In this document: positions 5,223 through 8,936 of the stretch, one piece after another
Position numbering within the stretch: the first letter of the stretch is position 1
Layout of the letters: the number at the start of each line of letters is the position of its first letter
Assembly (NCBI GenBank): GCA_022451835.1
Contig: JAKUNX010000072.1
Location: 1 to 8,936 of the forward strand
Direction: 5' to 3'
Source: Candidatus Poseidoniaceae archaeon
GTDB lineage: Archaea; Thermoplasmatota; Poseidoniia; Poseidoniales; Poseidoniaceae
Length of the DNA: 8,936 bases
Position numbers and translations under genes: made by a program
Notes under the pieces: generated by a model
Database searches by the model: none
What the model was told of the DNA's origin: nothing
What the model saw: the letters and a program-made list of their open reading frames with translations, nothing else

Positions 5223-6350
5223 TAGGATTTCGATATTTTTCATATATTCGGTTTTGAACTCCAATACAGTTTTTTCTAGTTTAATTCTTGATTTTTTTAG
5301 TTCAACTAATGCATTTTTTAGATCATTTGAATTGCCCCAATTAACTGATATTCCGAGATTCTCAACTACACAAATTTCACCCATCAAACAATCTGCATTG
5401 ACTATACTTGGAATGCCCAGAGACGCTGCATCAAACATCTTTGTCGATAACGCTCCATCGGCGATGTTGCCTCGCTCTGGATTATACATTGCATACATAA
5501 TGTTAGTTTGTTCGAGCATAGAGCGAATGTCGTCTTTTTGGAACGATTTACCAATTACATATTTTAAACCAAATTTATCGCTAAATTGCTCAATCTCTCT
5601 CTTAACTTGATCGTATTCAGTACCATCTCCTGCAATATGTAAAACTGGTCTTTGTGACTCTGGGATTAATTTTATAGCCTCTAAAAGTAATTTGATGCTC
5701 GCTAAATCTCTAATTCTGCCAATATGTGAAACCGTCCAATTTTGGCTATTGGGGAGTGGTATTTGTTCTGCGAGTTCAGGCCTATTTTCTATTACTGTCG
5801 AATCGTGGCCGTGTTTTAGCAACCACTCCTTAAACCCCGGATATGTGCCACCTTCGATAGCACCACTAGAAGTGAAGATTTGATCACCATGCTTTATTCT
5901 TTGAAACAATTTTCGCTGCATTACGTTGCTGATTGCTTTACGAATTAGTGATTTAGGATTTGGCATTAGTACCCAAGTATGTTGTAAATCATGCATGTCG
6001 AAAACCAATTTTATTCCAAGCTTTTGCTTAATCCTACAACCAACACCCAGAGTATCCGCATCATGACAAACGACAACGTCTGGAGAATCAACACTCAGTG
6101 TTGAAAATACAGATTTATGGAATTTTCTTATCCCTAAGCCGGTCTTTAATAAGCCTCCATAAGGCGATTTACCCAAATGATAACGGATTATTTTAACATC
6201 ATCAATTATTGACAAGGCGCTAGATATTTGTTGGCGATCATACGCATGGATTGTTACTTGATGACCTTGTTCAGTTAACCATCTAGCAGATTGTATCACC
6301 CTTGGGTCTGGGTCACAGGCATTTGTTACAACCATTGCAACATTCGCCAT
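5211..6350 (-). CDS. GT4-type glycosyltransferase, last gene of the minus operon
   Basis: A 379-residue soluble GT-B enzyme when started at ATG 6350. The first strand, MANVAMVVTNACDPDPRVIQ, then begins directly at the N-terminus as in the family. The longer frame from 6413 adds 21 non-conserved residues and would overlap the upstream gene by 41 bp. Features: DPDPRV acceptor loop (14-19), CHDAD at 95-99 and FDMHD at 117-121 (family acceptor-domain strands), HIGRIRD at 209-215 starting the donor domain, HIAGDGTEYD at 238-247, and STKMFDAASLGIP at 302-314, matching the usual P/S-x-K-x-F-E-x-x-x-x-G-x-P donor-site helix. In that helix the usual glutamate is an aspartate (D307), and no clean E-x7-E pair is seen. 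No Shine-Dalgarno lies before 6350. The 22-bp gap to the upstream stop supports cotranscription with the other minus-strand sugar genes. The exact sugar is unknown. Confidence 0.87.
   Translation of the reverse strand: MANVAMVVTNACDPDPRVIQSARWLTEQGHQVTIHAYDRQQISSALSIIDDVKIIRYHLGKSPYGGLLKTGLGIRKFHKSVFSTLSVDSPDVVVCHDADTLGVGCRIKQKLGIKLVFDMHDLQHTWVLMPNPKSLIRKAISNVMQRKLFQRIKHGDQIFTSSGAIEGGTYPGFKEWLLKHGHDSTVIENRPELAEQIPLPNSQNWTVSHIGRIRDLASIKLLLEAIKLIPESQRPVLHIAGDGTEYDQVKREIEQFSDKFGLKYVIGKSFQKDDIRSMLEQTNIMYAMYNPERGNIADGALSTKMFDAASLGIPSIVNADCLMGEICVVENLGISVNWGNSNDLKNALVELKKSRIKLEKTVLEFKTEYMKNIEILLRD
5236..5319 (+). terminator. Possible T-tract termination zone after the + strand GT4 gene
   Basis: T-runs lie at 5236-5240 (5), 5270-5275 (6), 5292-5298 (7) and 5314-5319 (6), beginning 13 bp past the + stop. 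Archaeal RNA polymerase often ends on such T-tracts without a hairpin. They lie inside the 3' end of the opposite gene, where they encode its Lys-rich C-terminus, so they may simply reflect that coding. Confidence 0.35.
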
Positions 6351-6372
6351 GGTTGTTGGTAGCAAGTCATCA

Positions 6373-7467
6373 TCAATATTGTTTTGATAAAATATCTTCG
6401 AGAATTGCCACACTATTAGACCAATCTAAATTTGCCTCAGCAAAATTCCTGGCATTTGTTTGAGATTGCCTTAATTGCTCTAAATCTAAATTACGAATGA
6501 AATCCACAGAACTTTGAACAAATTTGTTTTCATCGAATAAATGTAACCAATTTTCTGAATTATCCATTCGGTGTCCTGTATGATTTATTCCAAGTACAAT
6601 CATTCCGCTCGCCAAGTATTCGCCTCGCTTTAACGGACTCGCTAAACGCCATACTCGCTTATCTGGCATTGGTAAAAGCCCAACATCGTAACCTGACAGA
6701 CATTGTACTAAATTATCTGAATCCAATGTTTCTGTAACATGAATTTTATCGTTTTTGAGGTTCGCTAATTTCGTGACTAAATCACCATTACCGTGTAAGT
6801 ACAACTTCACATCAACTCCATTATCGATTAACTTTGAGTGTATCGAGATTAACTTCATCAATCCTCTGTTTGAATCTAACTTACCGTGATAACACAATTT
6901 TATCGGTGAAGACTTAATTCCAGTTTGGAATTGATTAGTATTAACTCCAGCGGGAATAGAAATTGTTGACGATTGAGACACTCCAGTATATCTAGAGACA
7001 AATTCTCTGTGCGCTTGAGAAACTACACAACCGGTTTTTTGGTAGGTTTTGACTGATTTCCATGCGTTTTTCCAATAAAGCCATTGCAATTTAGCTAGAA
7101 TATTACTATCGGCTGGAGGGCTTCTATCCATCAAAATCCACGGAATGTTGTGCTTCTGTAAAGTCATTGTCAACTGCTTAGCAATACGCCAATCTAGGAT
7201 TACTACTGTCTTATCTTTTGGAAGGTTTGCACATAACCATTTATTCATTTTTCTTGCTAATGTTATTGATTTCAAACCTGGAATTTGGCTAGCAGTTATG
7301 CTATAATGTGTCCATGGATAGTTTGTATGTGAACCTGGTAAATCTGGATTGACGAAGATTAGATTATGCCCTCTTTCCACTAAACCCGAACCTAAGGATT
7401 TCTGAGTTGTTGAACATAAATCTGCCATTTTACGGCCGGAAAACCAGATTATGTTCATGTTACTCAC
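6373..7467 (-). CDS. GT4-type glycosyltransferase, middle gene of the minus operon
   Basis: A 364-residue soluble GT-B enzyme with no membrane helices. The N-terminal domain begins MNIIWFSGRKMADLCSTTQ and carries an ERGHNLIFVNPD strand-turn (31-42). MDRSPPAD lies at 113-120 and CVVSQAHREF at 147-156. The linker IPAGVNTNQF (171-180) is a typical GT4 inter-domain signature. The donor domain shows LCYHGKLDSNRGL (191-203), LYLHGNGDL (222-230), VGLLPMPD (262-269) and SPLKRGEYLASG (277-288), with E283 the conserved donor-site glutamate. The start is either GTG 7467, which overlaps the epimerase stop in a GTGA arrangement, or ATG 7458, three codons in, 5 nt past that stop. The coordinates use GTG; ATG is equally possible and changes only three residues. 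Tight packing between epimerase and a second GT4 argues for one transcript and one pathway. The donor is plausibly the product of the neighbouring epimerase, but that is inference. Confidence 0.9.
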   Translation of the reverse strand: MSNMNIIWFSGRKMADLCSTTQKSLGSGLVERGHNLIFVNPDLPGSHTNYPWTHYSITASQIPGLKSITLARKMNKWLCANLPKDKTVVILDWRIAKQLTMTLQKHNIPWILMDRSPPADSNILAKLQWLYWKNAWKSVKTYQKTGCVVSQAHREFVSRYTGVSQSSTISIPAGVNTNQFQTGIKSSPIKLCYHGKLDSNRGLMKLISIHSKLIDNGVDVKLYLHGNGDLVTKLANLKNDKIHVTETLDSDNLVQCLSGYDVGLLPMPDKRVWRLASPLKRGEYLASGMIVLGINHTGHRMDNSENWLHLFDENKFVQSSVDFIRNLDLEQLRQSQTNARNFAEANLDWSNSVAILEDILSKQY

Positions 7468-8423
7468 AACATTGCTAATCGTTCCGCTATCAGCTCATCA
7501 ATACCATCTTGGAAATCTACAGACGGTTGCCAATTCAAAACTTCCTTGATTCTACCAATACTAGCCATTGAATGACGTATATCACCGGCTCTATCCTCGC
7601 CGTGAAGTGGTTTGAGAGGTGAATATTCTGGAACTTTTTTTGCTAAGGAGTTATTGATTACTGATACTAACTCAAGTAGGCTTATTTTTGTCTCAGTTGC
7701 AACATTGTAAACATGATGTGAATCTGCCTTCCAGTCGCCTTCGATGAGAGTAATGATTGCATTGCAAACATCATCAACATGAACAAAATCTCTGGTTTGG
7801 CCACCATCACCGTTAATACGTGGTGGAATTCCTTGAGCCATCATATCGGCAAACTTTGGAATCACTGCTGCATAGGCTCCATCCGGCCTTTGACCTGCAC
7901 CATATACATTGAAAAATCTAAGACATGATGCTTGTAATCCATTTGATCTCGCCTCGATGATTTGCTGTTCATTAGCCCACTTTGATTCTGCATATGGAGA
8001 TAGTAAATCTCCGGCAGCCTCTTCTTTCAATGGCAAGGTTTCTGCTTCACCGTAAACTGCTGCACTAGACGCAACTACCAATCTTGTGACACCATTTTCT
8101 AAACAAGAGTCAATTACATTCTGTGTACCTTGAACATTTATCTCCATAGTTTCTTCAGGGTTTTCAACTGAAAGCGGCACTGAAACTTGTGCAGCTAAAT
8201 GAACTACTGCAGTTGATTTAGCAACTAAGCTTGCCACCAAGGACTTATGTCTAATATCACCGATATTGACTTCTATTCCCTTTGATTGAAGGCTATCTGC
8301 GTTAGATTGTAAGCCTGTAGATAAATTATCTATTATAGTAACATTCCACCCTTTGTCAGATGCAATAATAGCCAACCTACTGCCAATAAATCCAGCACCA
8401 CCGGTGATTAGCAAGTTGCCCAT
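7464..8423 (-). CDS. NAD-dependent nucleotide-sugar epimerase (GalE/WbpP-like extended SDR)
   Basis: A 319-residue cytosolic enzyme that probably inverts C4 of a UDP-hexose (UDP-Glc/Gal or UDP-GlcNAc/GalNAc), supplying donors for the neighbouring glycosyltransferases. Signatures: NAD-binding GGAGFIG at 8-14, IDNLSTG at 31-37 (D32 binds the NAD ribose), HLAAQVSV at 75-82, ASSAAVYG at 118-125, catalytic PYAESK with Y144 and K148, RFFNVYG at 169-175, GQTRDFVHVDD at 208-218 and DIRHS at 281-285. A related dehydratase or decarboxylase is less likely given overall resemblance to UDP-glucose 4-epimerases, but substrate cannot be fixed from sequence. The start is taken at 8423: the extended SDR glycine motif then has its usual distance from the N-terminus. 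A TATA-like element lies 27 bp upstream, matching a leaderless message. An ATG at 8438 adds five residues (MLWVD) that would fall before the inferred transcription start. It heads a three-gene operon. Confidence 0.93.
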   Translation of the reverse strand: MGNLLITGGAGFIGSRLAIIASDKGWNVTIIDNLSTGLQSNADSLQSKGIEVNIGDIRHKSLVASLVAKSTAVVHLAAQVSVPLSVENPEETMEINVQGTQNVIDSCLENGVTRLVVASSAAVYGEAETLPLKEEAAGDLLSPYAESKWANEQQIIEARSNGLQASCLRFFNVYGAGQRPDGAYAAVIPKFADMMAQGIPPRINGDGGQTRDFVHVDDVCNAIITLIEGDWKADSHHVYNVATETKISLLELVSVINNSLAKKVPEYSPLKPLHGEDRAGDIRHSMASIGRIKEVLNWQPSVDFQDGIDELIAERLAML

Positions 8424-8444
8424 GTCAACCCATAACATTCGAGA

Positions 8445-8454
8445 TATAGATATA
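8445..8454 (-). promoter_or_regulatory. TATA-like box of the epimerase-glycosyltransferase operon
   Basis: On the minus strand this reads TATATCTATA, centred about 27 bp before ATG 8423. With normal archaeal spacing transcription would start at or next to that ATG, giving a leaderless message. No Shine-Dalgarno is present before either candidate ATG, which agrees. Confidence 0.55.
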
Positions 8455-8510
8455 GTGTAACAACTATTTCTGATGTATTAATTTAGGACGACAACAGGAA
8501 CTTTATCTCA

Positions 8511-8518
8511 ATAAAATA
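8511..8518 (+). promoter_or_regulatory. Possible TATA-like box for the right-edge glycosyltransferase
   Basis: ATAAAATA lies about 41 bp before GTG 8556, so transcription would start near 8540 with a leader of about 16 nt lacking a ribosome site. Another AT-rich stretch near 8529-8536 would fit a leaderless start at 8556 instead. Weak evidence either way. Confidence 0.3.
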
Positions 8519-8555
8519 ACCGAACTGTCAATAATGTAGACTATTAGCCATTGCT

Positions 8556-8936
8556 GTGTCTGCTCTATCAAGTGATGAGTCATTCGATGAAGGGCGTGGA
8601 CTTAGAAGAATAGAAAAATTACAAAGAGAAAATCGAAGATTGAGGGACACTGTTTCTTTTAGATTAGGATTACACCTAACTGACGCTGTTAGAAAACCAT
8701 GGAAAATGATCTTTCTTCCACTATCATTTCCCATTCTTTGCTTGAAGATTGGATTGGAAAGGTTAGGGAAAGTAGCAAGAATTCAGCAAAGTGTCGAACA
8801 AAAAAGTAATCAAAATAATAATACTACGATACTATTTCCAACAAATGGAGTAGGTTTTGGACATTTCACAAGAATGTATGCATTAGCGAAGAAGTTACGG
8901 AAGCAAAACCCAGAAATGGAAATTATTTTCTTCACC
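8556..8936 (+). CDS. 5' end of a glycosyltransferase with N-terminal coiled coil and MurG-like GT-B start (partial)
   Basis: An open frame from GTG 8556 runs off the window edge with 127 residues visible. The frame is closed upstream by TAA at 8532-8534 and has no ATG before residue 51, so GTG is the best start (ATT at 8550 is the only other near candidate). Residues 16-35 (LRRIEKLQRENRRLRDTVSF) form a basic heptad-like helix. Residues 36-75 (RLGLHLTDAVRKPW, then a hydrophobic stretch IFLPLSFPILCLKIGL) resemble the amphipathic or membrane-hugging preface often seen before surface-polysaccharide glycosyltransferases. After an Asn/Gln-rich linker (77-90) comes ILFPTNGVGFGHFTRMYALAKKL, residues 92-114, with G98, G100, G102 and H103 in the place of the MurG/GT28 glycine loop that binds the acceptor or lipid. 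It is probably a membrane-associated GT-B enzyme, divergent from the epimerase operon. Donor site and sugar are outside the window. Confidence 0.8.
   Translation, partial: MSALSSDESFDEGRGLRRIEKLQRENRRLRDTVSFRLGLHLTDAVRKPWKMIFLPLSFPILCLKIGLERLGKVARIQQSVEQKSNQNNNTTILFPTNGVGFGHFTRMYALAKKLRKQNPEMEIIFFT

Noticed and set aside
5254..5610. 118-codon + strand open frame within the minus GT4 gene
   Set aside because: Antisense shadow; the minus frame has family motifs throughout.
8528..8734. 68-codon minus-strand open frame at the right end
   Set aside because: Shadow of the + strand glycosyltransferase start, which has clear coding sense; no ribosome site or domain.

Overview
The window reads as chromosomal DNA from an archaeon, most likely a planktonic Thermoplasmatota (Marine Group II / Poseidoniales-like) lineage. 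Three things support this: an archaeal-style type II methionine aminopeptidase, a pilin precursor with the archaeal class III leader and AVSPVIATILMVAIT-type hydrophobic segment, and promoter geometry (TATA-like box about 27 bp ahead of an ATG) that suggests leaderless transcripts. The domain Archaea is well supported. The finer placement is inference from gene style and AT-rich composition, not from a marker gene.

Left block (1-2054, + strand): the end of a gene encoding a (T/S)G(P/K)P tetrapeptide-repeat tail, a 91-residue protein with a possible TBP-like half-fold, a single-domain Sua5/YrdC-type tRNA threonylcarbamoyladenosine synthesis protein, and methionine aminopeptidase. Spacings of 9 nt, 9 nt and a 22-nt overlap make this look like one translation-oriented housekeeping operon, closed by a hairpin plus T-tract near 2069-2097.

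Middle (2055-2971): a 354-bp non-coding stretch ends in a TATA-like box and a strong Shine-Dalgarno. It drives a 154-residue type IV pilin-like protein whose codon choice differs sharply from its neighbours, as expected for a highly expressed structural protein. A very strong 13-bp hairpin plus T8 terminator follows.

Right block (2972-8936): a surface-glycan gene cluster. It holds a membrane GT2 glycosyltransferase (-), a GT4-type glycosyltransferase (+), a three-gene minus-strand operon (NAD-dependent UDP-sugar epimerase, then two GT4-type glycosyltransferases), and the 5' end of a further glycosyltransferase (+) cut by the window edge. Working model: the epimerase supplies a UDP-hexose isomer, the soluble GT4 enzymes extend a lipid- or protein-linked glycan at the inner membrane face, and the GT2 enzyme adds or starts a sugar at the membrane. 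Acceptors are unknown. The adjacent pilin is a tempting candidate, but its mature part has no N-X-S/T sequon.

I see no rRNA, tRNA, CRISPR array, insertion sequence or defence system here. The most unusual items are the TBP-like small protein in a tRNA-modification/Met-removal operon, the atypical Sua5 motif, the pilin transcription unit with its bacterial-looking terminator, and the tetrapeptide-repeat tail.
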